In this document: positions 18,032 to 28,347 of the stretch, piece after piece
How the letters are laid out: each line of letters opens with the position of its first letter
Numbering within the stretch: position 1 is the first letter of the stretch
Assembly (NCBI RefSeq): GCF_000378505.1
Contig: NZ_KB900000.1
Coordinates: 109,093 to 173,092, forward strand
Direction: 5' to 3'
DNA from: Modicisalibacter luteus DSM 23508
GTDB lineage: Bacteria; Pseudomonadota; Gammaproteobacteria; Pseudomonadales; Halomonadaceae
Length of the DNA stretch: 64,000 bases
Position numbers and translations under genes: made by a program
The notes under the pieces: generated by a model
Databases searched by the model: none
The model's input: only the letters and a program-made list of their open reading frames with translations
Told to the model about the DNA's origin: nothing

Positions 18032-19480
18032 TCAGCGACGCCAGAAGGCGGGAGTGAAAAGCACGAGCACGGTGAAGATTTCCAGGCGACCCAGCACCAT
18101 GGCTACCACCAGAATCCACTTCGCCGCTGCGGGTATATCGCCATAGTGGTTGGCGACCTCGCCGAGGCCGGGGCCGAGGTTATTGAGCGCTGAACCTACT
18201 GCCGACCAGGCGGTGACCTGGTCGAGTCCGGTGGCAAGCATGCCGATCAGCATCAGGAAGAACAGCATCACATAGACCGAGAAGAAGCCCCATACCGCTT
18301 GCGAGACGCTGTCCGGCACGCTGGTGCGGCCCACCTTGACGGCGATCACGGCGTTGGGGTGGATCAAGCGCAAAACCTCACGCATGCCCTGCTTGATAAT
18401 CAGCAGGATGCGGATCACTTTCATCCCGCCACCGGCCGATCCCGAGCAGGCGCCGACGAAAGCGGCGACGAACAGCATGAACGGCAGCGCTCCGGGCCAA
18501 GCCGAAAAATCGGCCACGCCGAAGCCTGAGGTGGTAGCCACCGACACGGCTTCGAAGATTCCATGACGTACGCCCTTCAGGTCGTTGTAAGTATCGCTGA
18601 CCAGCAGGATCAGTACACTGACGGCACTGAGCAGTGCCAGGAAAACGATGAAGAAGCGAAACTCGGGATCGCGAGCGTACTGGCCCAGACGCTTCTCGCG
18701 CCAGGCGGCAAAGTGCAGGCCGAAACTGATCGATGATAGCACCATGAACACGATGCAGATCGTCTCGATCATGGCACTATCGAAGTAACCGATACTGGCG
18801 TCGTAGGTCGAAAAGCCGCCGATGGCCACGGTCGAGAAGCTATGCCCGAGCGCATCGAACCAATTCATGCCGGCGGCCCAGAAGGCGAGGAAGCAGGACA
18901 AGGTCAGGGCGGCGTAGATGTACCACAGCGCCTTGGCGGTCTCGGTGATGCGTGGCGTCAGCTTGGAGTCTTTGAGCGGACCGGGAATTTCGGTGCGGTA
19001 GAGCTGCATGCCGCCGATGCCCAGGGTCGGCAGGATGGCGACCGCCAATACCACGATCCCCATGCCGCCCAGCCACTGCAATTGCTGCCGGTAATAGCGA
19101 ATGGAATCGGGCAGCAAGTCGATGCCGGTGATCACCGTGGCGCCGGTGGTGGTAAGCCCCGAGAACGACTCGAAGACGGCATCGGTCCACGACAGTGCCG
19201 GATCGCTGGCCAGCATCAGCGGCAGCGACCCAAACAGACCCAGAACGCTCCAGAACAGCACGGTAATCAGGAAACCGTCCCGGGTACGCAGTTCCTTGCG
19301 GGCGTGCCGGTTAGGTAGATAGAGCGCCGCCCCGGTGACTGCAGTTATCGCCATGGCAATGGCAAAGGCATCCCATACGCTATCGTCGAGCAGCCAGGAG
19401 ATCAGAATCGGGGGCAACAGGGTCAGGCTGAATAGCATCAGCAAGAGCCCAAGAATGCGCAGTGTCACGCGTGGGCTCAT
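18032..19480 (-). CDS. trkH: Trk potassium uptake membrane subunit TrkH
   Basis: Potassium-conducting subunit of the Trk system, which imports K+ for turgor; this is a first response to salt stress in halophiles. The 482-residue product contains the four K+ filter loops of the TrkH/KtrB fold, visible as LTTTGATV, STVAIGGFST, ATTSGFGV and LNNLGPGL. About ten membrane segments are predicted. It follows trkA by 51 bases, giving a trkA-trkH operon as described for Halomonas elongata, where a second subunit, TrkI, is encoded elsewhere. Confidence 0.94.
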   Translation of the reverse strand: MSPRVTLRILGLLLMLFSLTLLPPILISWLLDDSVWDAFAIAMAITAVTGAALYLPNRHARKELRTRDGFLITVLFWSVLGLFGSLPLMLASDPALSWTDAVFESFSGLTTTGATVITGIDLLPDSIRYYRQQLQWLGGMGIVVLAVAILPTLGIGGMQLYRTEIPGPLKDSKLTPRITETAKALWYIYAALTLSCFLAFWAAGMNWFDALGHSFSTVAIGGFSTYDASIGYFDSAMIETICIVFMVLSSISFGLHFAAWREKRLGQYARDPEFRFFIVFLALLSAVSVLILLVSDTYNDLKGVRHGIFEAVSVATTSGFGVADFSAWPGALPFMLFVAAFVGACSGSAGGGMKVIRILLIIKQGMREVLRLIHPNAVIAVKVGRTSVPDSVSQAVWGFFSVYVMLFFLMLIGMLATGLDQVTAWSAVGSALNNLGPGLGEVANHYGDIPAAAKWILVVAMVLGRLEIFTVLVLFTPAFWRR

Positions 19481-19531
19481 GGCGTGGTTTTTCCTGCGTT
19501 ATGCATGTCTATCGTTGTCCTGTCCGGTCTA

Positions 19532-20905
19532 TCAGAAGAAGGTCAGACCTACCTGGAACATACGTTCCACGTCACGAATGCGGCGTTTGTCGACGACGAA
19601 CAGGATGACGTGATCACCGGATTCGACGACCACATCGTCGTGGGCGATGAGCACTTCCTGGCCGCGCACGATGGCGCCGATGGTCGTCCCTGCCGGCAAG
19701 GCGATCTCGTCGATGGTACGGCCGACGACCTTGGACGAGCGCGAATCGCCATGTGCGATGGCCTCGATGGCCTCGGCGGCACCGCGACGCAGCGAGTGTA
19801 CGTTGACGATATCGCCGCGGCGCACATGGGTCAGCAAACCACCGATGGTGGCCTGCTGCGGCGATATCGCGATGTCGATCTCGCCGCCCTGGACCAGATC
19901 GACGTACGCGGCGTTGTTGATCAGGGTCAGCACCTTCTTGGCGCCCAGGCGCTTGGCCAGCATCGACGACATGATGTTGACCTCGTCATCGTTGGTCAGC
20001 GCGCAGAATATGTCGCAGTCTTCGATGTTCTCCTCGATCAGCAGGCGCTTACTGGTAGCGCTGCCATGCAGCACCACAGTGCGATCGAGTCGCTCGGAAA
20101 GTACCGTGCAGCGATCAAGATCATGTTCGATGATCTTGACCTGGTGACTGTGTTCGAGCTGTTCGGCCAGGCGCTGGCCGATGTTGCCGCCCCCGGCGAT
20201 GATCACCCGTCGAAAGTCGCGTTCGACCTTGCGAAGCTCACTCATCACTGCGCGGATGTCCTTGCGCGCGGCAATGAAGAAGACTTCGTCGTCGGCCTCG
20301 ATGACGGTGTCGCCCCGTGGGATGATCGGTCGGTTTCGCCGATAGATGGCGGCGACACGAGTGTCGACATTAGGCATGTGCCTGCGCAAAAACCCTAGTT
20401 CCTGTCCCACCAACGGGCCGCCGTAATAAGCCTTGACCGCTACCAACTGAGCCTGGCCACCGGCGAACTCGAGGACCTGCAAGGCGCCCGGATAGACGAT
20501 CAGACGACGGATATGGTCAGTGACTACCTGCTCAGGACTGATCAGCACATCGATCGGCACTGCCTCGTTGGAGAACAGCCCCTTTCGCGTCAGGTAGGCG
20601 GCGGCACGCACCCGAGCGATCTTGGTCGGCGTGCGAAACAAGGTGTGCGCAACCTGACAGGCCACCATATTGACTTCATCGGAATTGGTCACCGCGATCA
20701 GCATGTCGGCATCCTCGCCGCCGGCCTGACGCAGCACCATGGGATAGGAGGCCGGACCGGTCACGGTGCGGATATCCAGCCGATTGTGCAGCTCACGCAA
20801 GCGTCCCGAGTCGGTATCGACCACGGTGATGTCGTTTTCTTCATGGGCCAAGTGTTCGGCTAGCGTACCGCCGACCTGACCGGCGCCCAGAATGATGATC
20901 TTCAT
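19532..20905 (-). CDS. trkA: Trk potassium uptake regulatory subunit TrkA
   Basis: Cytoplasmic NAD(H)/nucleotide-binding gating subunit for TrkH. The ATG at 20905 gives 457 residues, the usual length. It is a duplicated RCK protein: the first Rossmann motif is [15 protein letters not shown] near the N-terminus and the second is [15 protein letters not shown] at about 230-245. Each is followed by an RCK-C domain. It lies downstream of rsmB as in E. coli, but a dodecin gene has been inserted between them. Confidence 0.96.
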   Translation of the reverse strand: MKIIILGAGQVGGTLAEHLAHEENDITVVDTDSGRLRELHNRLDIRTVTGPASYPMVLRQAGGEDADMLIAVTNSDEVNMVACQVAHTLFRTPTKIARVRAAAYLTRKGLFSNEAVPIDVLISPEQVVTDHIRRLIVYPGALQVLEFAGGQAQLVAVKAYYGGPLVGQELGFLRRHMPNVDTRVAAIYRRNRPIIPRGDTVIEADDEVFFIAARKDIRAVMSELRKVERDFRRVIIAGGGNIGQRLAEQLEHSHQVKIIEHDLDRCTVLSERLDRTVVLHGSATSKRLLIEENIEDCDIFCALTNDDEVNIMSSMLAKRLGAKKVLTLINNAAYVDLVQGGEIDIAISPQQATIGGLLTHVRRGDIVNVHSLRRGAAEAIEAIAHGDSRSSKVVGRTIDEIALPAGTTIGAIVRGQEVLIAHDDVVVESGDHVILFVVDKRRIRDVERMFQVGLTFF

Positions 20906-21018
20906 CGATGAGGAATCCGCATACGGGGTGGTCCGTTGTGACGCGCTAGCATAAACCAGAGAAGGGCGCCGAGGACAGGGCCCGGCCAATCCGGACCCGA
21001 GTCTCTCGTCAGGTGGGC

Positions 21019-21225
21019 TCAGTTCAGTGTGAAACCGACCTTGACGGTAACCTGCCAGTGCGCGATGCGGCCATGTTCGATGTGGCCACGGGTATCGGTG
21101 ACCTCGAACCAGCGCATGTCGTGCAGCGTCTCGTTGGCCTTGGCGATAGCTTGCTCGACGGCATCCTCGATACCCTTGGGTGAAGAGCCAGTGATCTCGA
21201 TATGCTTGTAGACATGATTGGACAT
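21019..21225 (-). CDS. Dodecin (small flavin-binding storage protein)
   Basis: Dodecins form hollow 12-mers that bind riboflavin, FMN or coenzyme A and are thought to buffer free flavins. The 68-residue product fits: [22 protein letters not shown], then [17 protein letters not shown], where the tryptophan stacks on the flavin, and [20 protein letters not shown] strong AGGAGGA ribosome-binding site precedes the ATG. It lies between rsmB and trkA on the same strand, with 94 and 113 base gaps, so it may be a separate unit. Confidence 0.93.
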   Translation of the reverse strand: MSNHVYKHIEITGSSPKGIEDAVEQAIAKANETLHDMRWFEVTDTRGHIEHGRIAHWQVTVKVGFTLN

Positions 21226-21319
21226 GCCAGTCCTCCTAGACCGTAGAACGTATTAGTCGGCACCGCCTGCGCAGTGCCGAATACCTTCGCCAGTATAGGT
21301 GCACCCTGCCGCCCGCTGT

Positions 21320-22639
21320 CTAACCGAGGTTCTTTTCCAGCAGGGCGTAGAAGAAGCCGTCGTGGCCGTCGATGCGGGGCATAAGCTGGCGTCCGGCCCC
21401 GGCGGGTCGGCCCCACTCAACGTCCACCGGTGTCAAGCTGCGGGCATCCGGCGTACGGGTCAGGAACGCGTCGACGACGTTGGCATTCTCTTCCGGCATT
21501 ATCGAGCAAGTTGCATAAAGCAGCTGGCCGCCGGGCGCCAGCGTCTGCCACAGATTATCCAGCAGGCGTGCCTGCAGCGCGGCGAGGTCGCGAATGTCGC
21601 TGGGGCGACGCAACTGCTTGATATCCGGGTGGCGCCGAATGACGCCAGTGCCCGAGCAGGGCGCGTCCAGCAGAATCGCCTCAAACGGCTGGCCGTCCCA
21701 CCAGTCGAGCCCCCCGGCGTCGGCGTGCTTGAGATGGGCCTTCTGCTTGAGACGTGCGAGTGTGCTTTCGACGCGCGCGAGGCGGGCTGCATCGCTGTCG
21801 ATGGCGGTGAGCTCGATATCGAAGGCCTCGAGCAGATGGGCGGCCTTGCCGCCCGGGGCGCAGCAGGCATCCAGCACGCGCGCCCCGGGACGTTGTTGCA
21901 ATACTGGCGCCAACAATGGCGCGGCCAATTGTGCAGCTTCATCCTGCACGCTGACCTCACCGCTGGCGAAACCAGGCAGTTCGCCGATATCGCAGGGGCT
22001 ATCCAGAGTGATGCCATCCTCGGAGTAACGGCAGGGCGTAGCCGACTTGCCAGCCTGTTCGAGTTGCTGCAGGTAGGCGTCGCGCGTGGTCAGGCGCCGG
22101 TTGGTACGTAGCGTCATCGGGCCGGGGCGGTTGTTGGCTTCGGCTATGTCCTGCCAGTCATCGGGCCAGGCCTGACGCAGCGAGCGTATCAACCAGACAG
22201 GATGCAGAAGTGCTACGTGAGTGTCGCTGTCGACCCGCGCTTGTAATGCCTCGGATTCGCGCTGTAACCGGCGCAGGCAGCCATTGATTACTTTGGTAGC
22301 CCACTCCTTGTTGAGCAGGCGCGCGGCACCCGCGGTCTCGCCAACGGCGGCATGCGGCGGTACCCGTAGGTAGAGCAACTGGTGGATGCCCAGCAGCAGC
22401 AATGCCTTGACGTCGGCATCTCGTGCCTTGAATGGGCTGCGCAGCAATTCGGAGGCGAGCGCTTCGAGGCGCGGCAAGGTACGACAAACTCCATAGCAGA
22501 GTGCGCGCAGAAAGGCACGATCGCGCGCCGGCACTGTGCTGTCGTCGAGCGTGGCCAGCGATCCCTTGCCGGTCAGTACCGGGACCAGCGCGCGTGCTGC
22601 GGCAACGCGGACTCCCTGTCCACTGGACATGTCGTTCAT
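21320..22639 (-). CDS. rsmB: 16S rRNA (cytosine-967-C5)-methyltransferase
   Basis: SAM-dependent methyltransferase acting on C967 of 16S rRNA. The 439-residue product has an N-terminal NusB-like helical domain (about 1-140) and a C-terminal RsmB/NOP2 methyltransferase domain. SAM motif I is DACCAPGGKAAHLLE. The two catalytic cysteines lie in LDAPCSGTGV and YATCSIMPEEN. The ATG overlaps the fmt stop codon (ATGA), so the two are translationally coupled. Confidence 0.96.
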   Translation of the reverse strand: MNDMSSGQGVRVAAARALVPVLTGKGSLATLDDSTVPARDRAFLRALCYGVCRTLPRLEALASELLRSPFKARDADVKALLLLGIHQLLYLRVPPHAAVGETAGAARLLNKEWATKVINGCLRRLQRESEALQARVDSDTHVALLHPVWLIRSLRQAWPDDWQDIAEANNRPGPMTLRTNRRLTTRDAYLQQLEQAGKSATPCRYSEDGITLDSPCDIGELPGFASGEVSVQDEAAQLAAPLLAPVLQQRPGARVLDACCAPGGKAAHLLEAFDIELTAIDSDAARLARVESTLARLKQKAHLKHADAGGLDWWDGQPFEAILLDAPCSGTGVIRRHPDIKQLRRPSDIRDLAALQARLLDNLWQTLAPGGQLLYATCSIMPEENANVVDAFLTRTPDARSLTPVDVEWGRPAGAGRQLMPRIDGHDGFFYALLEKNLG

Positions 22640-23625
22640 GCCGTGTCCTCCTGATGCGAATGGCCTAAGCGAATACCGGGCGAGAAGCGCTCGGCACGTG
22701 AATTGAGCAGATCACGTGCCGCCAAGGGCTTGCCCCCGGGTAGCTGTGCCTGAGTTACACGCAATACATCTTGTCCGTCCGAGCCGCAGGCGATGCGTAG
22801 TGCATCGCTGGCCGGCTTGAGCAGGGTGCCGGGCAGTTGGGCTAGATCTTCGGTGGCCTCGGCTTCAGGCTCGGCCAGCCAGACACGCAGCGGCTGGCCG
22901 TCGAGCAAGGCCCAGGTTACCGGCCATGGGTTAAAGGCGCGGATGCGAGCGGCCAGTTCCTTGGCCGCTCGGGTAAAGTCGAGTTCAGCCTCGGCCTTGG
23001 AGAGCTTGCTGGCATAGGTGACGCCATCACTGGGTTGTGGCGTTGCCGTTAACTCGTCGGAGGTCAGGGCGTTTAGGGCCTCGGCAATAGCTTCGCCGCC
23101 GAGCTGAGCCAACTGATCATGCAATTCCCCGCCAGTGGTTGTGGCCTCGATGGGAATACGTCGGATCAGCAGCATGTCGCCGGTATCTAGCCCAGCATCC
23201 ATCTGCATGATGGTGACCCCTGTTTCACTATCGCCAGCCTCGATAGCTCGCTGGATAGGTGCAGCGCCACGCCAGCGTGGTAACAGCGAGGCGTGGATGT
23301 TGAGGCAGCCCAGGCGAGGAATATCGAGTACGGCTTGAGGCAACAGCAGTCCGTAGGCGACGACAACCATGATGTCGGCGCCGAGTGCAGCCAGGGTCTG
23401 CTGGGCCTGGGCATCCTTGAGCGTCACGGGCTGATGGACATCGATGCCGTGTTCCTGGGCCAGCGCCTTGACCGGGCTAGGCGTCAGCTTGCGGCCGCGC
23501 CCGGCGGGACGATCCGGCTGTGTATAGACGGCAATGATGTCGTGATGGCTAGCAAGTAACGCCTTGAGACTTTCAGCGGCAAACGTCGGTGTACCGGCGA
23601 ATACCACGCGCAAGGGTCGGGTCAT
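22636..23625 (-). CDS. fmt: Methionyl-tRNA formyltransferase
   Basis: Formylates Met-tRNAfMet using 10-formyl-THF for translation initiation. The 329-residue product begins MTRPLRVVFAGTPTFAA, close to the E. coli start. It carries the formyl-THF hydrolase-fold active site in NIHASLLPRWRGAAPIQ, with the catalytic Asn and His, and a C-terminal OB-like domain. An alternative ATG at 23634 would add three residues. It is coupled to rsmB by a 4-base overlap; a palindromic hairpin separates it from def. Confidence 0.95.
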   Translation of the reverse strand: MTRPLRVVFAGTPTFAAESLKALLASHHDIIAVYTQPDRPAGRGRKLTPSPVKALAQEHGIDVHQPVTLKDAQAQQTLAALGADIMVVVAYGLLLPQAVLDIPRLGCLNIHASLLPRWRGAAPIQRAIEAGDSETGVTIMQMDAGLDTGDMLLIRRIPIEATTTGGELHDQLAQLGGEAIAEALNALTSDELTATPQPSDGVTYASKLSKAEAELDFTRAAKELAARIRAFNPWPVTWALLDGQPLRVWLAEPEAEATEDLAQLPGTLLKPASDALRIACGSDGQDVLRVTQAQLPGGKPLAARDLLNSRAERFSPGIRLGHSHQEDTA

Positions 23626-23703
23626 GAAGGGCATCCGTGATGGAGAAGCATGAGAGGCATGATAGCGAAGGGGAGCGGAAGTCGAAAACGCTGGTGCCAA
23701 AAC

Positions 23704-23733
23704 ACCAGGACCGGACATGTGTCCGGTCCTGGT
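23704..23733 (-). terminator. Long palindromic hairpin between def and fmt
   Basis: A 30-base perfect palindrome has 14-base arms (ACCAGGACCGGACA and its complement) around a central TG. On the minus strand it is followed by GTTTTGG, so it could terminate or attenuate def transcripts before fmt. Confidence 0.65.
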
Positions 23734-23764
23734 CATGTCAGCCGTTCGGCCGAAGGAGAGCTTA

Positions 23765-24274
23765 CTAGCCCTGCATCTGCTTGTGGCGCTTCTCCATCTT
23801 CTTGCGCACACGGTCGCGCTTGAGAGGAGAGAGGTAATCCACGAACAGCACACCCTCGAGGTGGTCGTGCTCATGTTGAATGCAATGGGCGAGCAGGCCG
23901 TCGGCTTCCAGTTCGTAGGGCTGGCCGTCACGGTCGAGCGCCTTGAGATGGACACGTAAGGCGCGCGGCACTTCGGCATAATACTCGGGGATAGACAGGC
24001 AGCCTTCCTGCATCGGCTCGCGTTCGTCGCCGAGCGGCGTGTACTCCGGGTTGATCAGAACCAGCGGCTGCGATCGATCGTCACTCACGTCCATCACTAT
24101 GACCCGGCGATGGACATCGACCTGCGTCGCCGCCAGGCCAATCCCGCGGGCGTCGTACATGGTTTCGAACATGTCGTCGACCAGGGTACGTACCTCATCG
24201 TCGACGACATCGACCGGCGCTGCCTTGGTGCGCAGGCGTTCGTCGGGAAATTCGAGGATGTCTAGCTTGGCCAT
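23765..24274 (-). CDS. def: Peptide deformylase
   Basis: Metalloenzyme that removes the N-formyl group from new proteins. The ATG at 24274 gives 169 residues starting [14 protein letters not shown]. The three deformylase motifs are present: [15 protein letters not shown] with its metal-binding cysteine, and QHEHDHLEG, the HExxH motif. An upstream in-frame ATG at 24319 would add 15 residues and is less likely. It is divergent from the LysM-dprA cluster, as in many gammaproteobacteria. Confidence 0.96.
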   Translation of the reverse strand: MAKLDILEFPDERLRTKAAPVDVVDDEVRTLVDDMFETMYDARGIGLAATQVDVHRRVIVMDVSDDRSQPLVLINPEYTPLGDEREPMQEGCLSIPEYYAEVPRALRVHLKALDRDGQPYELEADGLLAHCIQHEHDHLEGVLFVDYLSPLKRDRVRKKMEKRHKQMQG

Positions 24275-24509
24275 GGCGTTTAAATTACCGTTGTGCAAAG
24301 TTGCGTGAACATTAGGCATATTGTAGTGCGCGCCGCCGAGTAACGGAACCTTTGGGGCGCCATTGCAGCAGTGGTTGGCTGTCGGTGCGATGGTTGAGCC
24401 GCCCCGGCACTATGGGCATGGCAAGCTCTCGTTTAGGGGCTGAAGCATTAACTCAGGAAAAGAAAAAGCCGGTTCTCGAGAAGAGCAGGCGTTCGATAAG
24501 GGGCAGGGG

Positions 24510-25607
24510 ATGAGAAAGAGGTTGGACGGTGAAGTGCGCCGCCCGCATCTGATCGGCTGGTTGGGTGGAATGCTAGCTGGCGCTCTGTTAATGATGCCCG
24601 CTGCGGCGCTCGCCACCGAGCTACGCCAGGATGCGCCTGCGCGCTATACGGTGGTCAAGGGCGACACGCTATGGGATATCTCAGGTCGTTTCCTGCAATC
24701 TCCCTGGCAGTGGCCCGAGGTCTGGGACGTCAACCCCCAGATTCGTAATCCCCATCTTATTTACCCAGGCGACAGCATCTATCTGCATTACGAAAACGGT
24801 CAGCCACGGCTGGGGCTCGAGCGTGGCCAAGGCGGTGTCGTGCGGCTATCGCCCGAGGTGCGACGGATACCGCACCGTGAGGCTATACCGCCACTACCAC
24901 TTAACACGGTGGAAAATTTCCTCGAGGGCAACCGCATCGTCGATCCGAGCATTATCGAGGGGGTGCCCTATGTGGTGGCCGGCGATGATCGGCGAATCAT
25001 CAGCGGCGCCGGTGACCGGCTCTATGTCCGCGGAGACTTGCCTTCAATGCAGCGCTTCGGTCTCTATCGGCCGGGGCAACGCTATCAAGACCCCGACACC
25101 GGTGAGTTCCTTGGCTTGGAACTCCAGACTCTGGGAGAAGCACGTTTCGTACGCCAGCAGGGCGACATCGCCATGCTGGAAGTGGTGTCCTCGCGGCAGG
25201 AAATCCGTGATGCCGATCTAGTGCTCCCTCTCGAGTCGCTTTCGGTGACGCCTGAATTCCAGCCGCGTGCACCGGTTCGGCCGAGCGAAGGGCAGATCCT
25301 GTCGGTTCCCGGCGGAGTTCAGTTCATCGGCAGGCTGGACGTAGTGGCTCTCGATCTCGGCGAGCGTGATGGCCTCGAGCCCGGCCACGTACTTGCCGTG
25401 GAGCAGCAGGGTGAGTTGGTCACCGATCCCGTTACCCAGGAGCAGATTCGCTTGCCTGGCGAGGATGCCGGCTGGCTGATGGTGTTTCGCGTCTACGACC
25501 GGGTCAGCTACGCGTTGGTCATGCATGCCTCGCGAAGTCTAGCAGTCGGCGATCGCGTTCATTCCCCGCGGGCCGAAGAGCTGCTGACCGATGTTGGGGG
25601 TGCGTGA
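24510..25607 (+). CDS. Exported LysM-domain protein
   Basis: A 365-residue secreted or periplasmic protein. Residues about 14-36 form a hydrophobic signal segment ending AALA. A single LysM peptidoglycan-binding domain follows at about 45-95 (YTVVKGDTLWDISGRF, then PHLIYPGDSIYL). The remaining 260 or so residues form a region seen in the DprA-linked LysM family, with no enzymatic motif that I recognise. It starts the lysM-dprA-tsaC-hemF-aroE run and ends 3 bases before dprA. Its role is probably at the cell wall, but the exact function is not known. Confidence 0.88.
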   Translation: MRKRLDGEVRRPHLIGWLGGMLAGALLMMPAAALATELRQDAPARYTVVKGDTLWDISGRFLQSPWQWPEVWDVNPQIRNPHLIYPGDSIYLHYENGQPRLGLERGQGGVVRLSPEVRRIPHREAIPPLPLNTVENFLEGNRIVDPSIIEGVPYVVAGDDRRIISGAGDRLYVRGDLPSMQRFGLYRPGQRYQDPDTGEFLGLELQTLGEARFVRQQGDIAMLEVVSSRQEIRDADLVLPLESLSVTPEFQPRAPVRPSEGQILSVPGGVQFIGRLDVVALDLGERDGLEPGHVLAVEQQGELVTDPVTQEQIRLPGEDAGWLMVFRVYDRVSYALVMHASRSLAVGDRVHSPRAEELLTDVGGA

Positions 25608-25610
25608 CAC

Positions 25611-26714
25611 ATGGCCATGACTGCCAGGGAGTGGCTTGTATTGTCGCGATTACCGGGGCTCGGCGCGCGACGACTTGCCTCCTTCAGGGCTCGCCAGCCC
25701 GAGTGGCCTCACGGCTGGCTGGCGTTACTGCCAGGTCCCGCTCGTGACGCCCTGCGCTTATGGCTGGAGCATCCATCGCGCAGCCCGCTCCAGGCAGAAG
25801 TCGAGCGCGCCCTGGAATGGGAGGCCCGCGAGGCCTCTCATTGTCTGCTGACCCCGGCGCATGCCGCCTGGCCGGCCCTGCTCGACGAATTGCCGGATCC
25901 ACCACCGCTGCTCTGGGCGCGAGGCAGCCTGGATGTGTTGAGCATGCCGGGGCTGGCCATTGTCGGCACACGTCGGCCAACACGTGAGGGGCTTGGCAAT
26001 GCCGGCCGCTTTGCTGGTGAGCTCGCCAGGGCGGGCATGGCTGTAGTCAGTGGCATGGCCTTGGGAGTCGATGGCCAGGCCCACCATGCGGCGCTGGCCG
26101 CTGGCGGTGCCAGTATCGGGGTGCTGGGATGCGGCATCGACGTAATCTATCCCTCACGGCACTCAGGGCTTTACCGGCAGATGCTGGAGCATGGCGGACT
26201 GTTGCTTAGCGAACATGCACCAGGTACGCGTGCCAACCCGGCCTTCTTTCCGCGCCGCAATCGCATCATTACGGGTCTGTCACTGGGCGTACTAGTCGTC
26301 GAGGCGGCCGAAAAAAGCGGCTCTCTGATCAGTGCGCGACTGGCCATGGAGCAGAACCGGGACGTCTTTACCTTGCCGGGATCCATCAATAACCCTCAGG
26401 CGAAAGGCTGTCTTGCGCTGTTGCGCCAGGGCGCAGCACTGGTTACGTGCGTCGAGGATATCCTCACCGAGCTGACGCACTGGTCGCTGCCTGCGGCCAC
26501 GCTACCCGCCCTGTCAGAGGGCGTGGGCAAGCCAGCTGAACCGACCCCCGAAGACCCGTTGCTGGCCCTGCTCAGCGATACGCCGACACCACTCGATCTG
26601 TTGATCGATCTATCCGGCCAGGGTTTTGGCCACTGCCAGCAGCGGCTGCTCGAGCTCGAACTCGAAGGCCGTGTGATTCAGGCGCCGGGCGGCTGGGTCC
26701 GGCTGCCCGCATAG
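25611..26714 (+). CDS. dprA: DNA-processing protein DprA/Smf
   Basis: In transformable bacteria DprA binds incoming single-stranded DNA and loads RecA; most bacteria keep it. The 367-residue product has the DNA_processg_A Rossmann-like core with GTRRPTREG, VVSGMALGVDGQAHHAAL, GCGIDVIYP and FPRRNRIITGLS. The C-terminal winged-helix region contains LLIDLSGQGFG. N-terminally there is a SAM-like helical region. Its start is three bases after the LysM gene, so the pair is coupled. Confidence 0.95.
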   Translation: MAMTAREWLVLSRLPGLGARRLASFRARQPEWPHGWLALLPGPARDALRLWLEHPSRSPLQAEVERALEWEAREASHCLLTPAHAAWPALLDELPDPPPLLWARGSLDVLSMPGLAIVGTRRPTREGLGNAGRFAGELARAGMAVVSGMALGVDGQAHHAALAAGGASIGVLGCGIDVIYPSRHSGLYRQMLEHGGLLLSEHAPGTRANPAFFPRRNRIITGLSLGVLVVEAAEKSGSLISARLAMEQNRDVFTLPGSINNPQAKGCLALLRQGAALVTCVEDILTELTHWSLPAATLPALSEGVGKPAEPTPEDPLLALLSDTPTPLDLLIDLSGQGFGHCQQRLLELELEGRVIQAPGGWVRLPA

Positions 26715-26726
26715 CTGTTGACCGGT

Positions 26727-26749
26727 GGCGGGCATGCTAGAATCCCGCC
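26727..26749 (+). promoter_or_regulatory. Extended -10 promoter held inside a small hairpin, upstream of tsaC
   Basis: GGCGGG and CCCGCC arms flank a loop containing TGCTAGAAT (26735-26743). TTGACC at 26718-26723 is a possible -35 but is only 14 bases away. The same arrangement occurs at 15871-15910. Confidence 0.5.
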
Positions 26750-26772
26750 CCAGTCTCTCAATCGAGCTGCAA

Positions 26773-27330
26773 ATGATGACCGATTGCCACGCCCTAGATG
26801 ATGCTGTCGCCGCCCTGCGCCAGGGCGGCATTCTCGCCTATCCGACCGAGGCCGTATGGGGGTTGGGTTGCGATCCCGATAACGCTGAGGCCTTGGCGGC
26901 CCTGATTCGACTCAAACAGCGTGATCCGGCCAAGGGATTGATCCTGATTGCCGGGCATATCGCGCAGTTGGAGCCTTGGCTGGCCGGGTTGCAGGCACAA
27001 GACCGGCAGCGCCTTGCCGCGAGCTGGCCAGGGCCGAATACTTGGCTGGTGCCGGATAACGGGCGTTCGCACCCCTTGCTGAGGGGGGAGCATTCCAGTG
27101 TGGCTCTGCGAGTCAGTGATCATCCACTGGTTGGTGAATTATGTGCCGCCTTCGGTGGGCCTGTCGTATCGACTTCAGCCAACAGCGCCGGTGAGTCGCC
27201 AGCACGGGATGCAGTCACCGTGCGCCGCCAATTCGGCGAGGCGGTCCATGTCCTGGATGGATCGCTCGGCGGCTACTCGCGTCCCAGCACCATCCGCGAC
27301 CTGCGCAGCGGCTTAGTGCTGCGCGACTGA
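26773..27330 (+). CDS. tsaC: Threonylcarbamoyl-AMP synthase
   Basis: Makes threonylcarbamoyl-AMP from threonine, bicarbonate and ATP, the first step to t6A37 in tRNAs that read ANN codons. The 185-residue product is a single YrdC domain with conserved GGILAYPTEAVWGLGCDP, KGLILIAGH and PVVSTSANSAGESP. The tandem ATGs at 26773/26776 are the likely start. The frame is open from 26725, but that would place the promoter motif inside the gene. TcdA, which acts on the finished t6A, is also in this window. Confidence 0.94.
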   Translation: MMTDCHALDDAVAALRQGGILAYPTEAVWGLGCDPDNAEALAALIRLKQRDPAKGLILIAGHIAQLEPWLAGLQAQDRQRLAASWPGPNTWLVPDNGRSHPLLRGEHSSVALRVSDHPLVGELCAAFGGPVVSTSANSAGESPARDAVTVRRQFGEAVHVLDGSLGGYSRPSTIRDLRSGLVLRD

Positions 27331-27395
27331 GCAAATGCTGCCTGCAGCCATACGCCGATATGGGTATGGCGCCACGAAAGCAATTCAAGGAGTAA

Positions 27396-28337
<942 letters not shown>

Positions 28338-28347
28338 GAGTCGAGAG

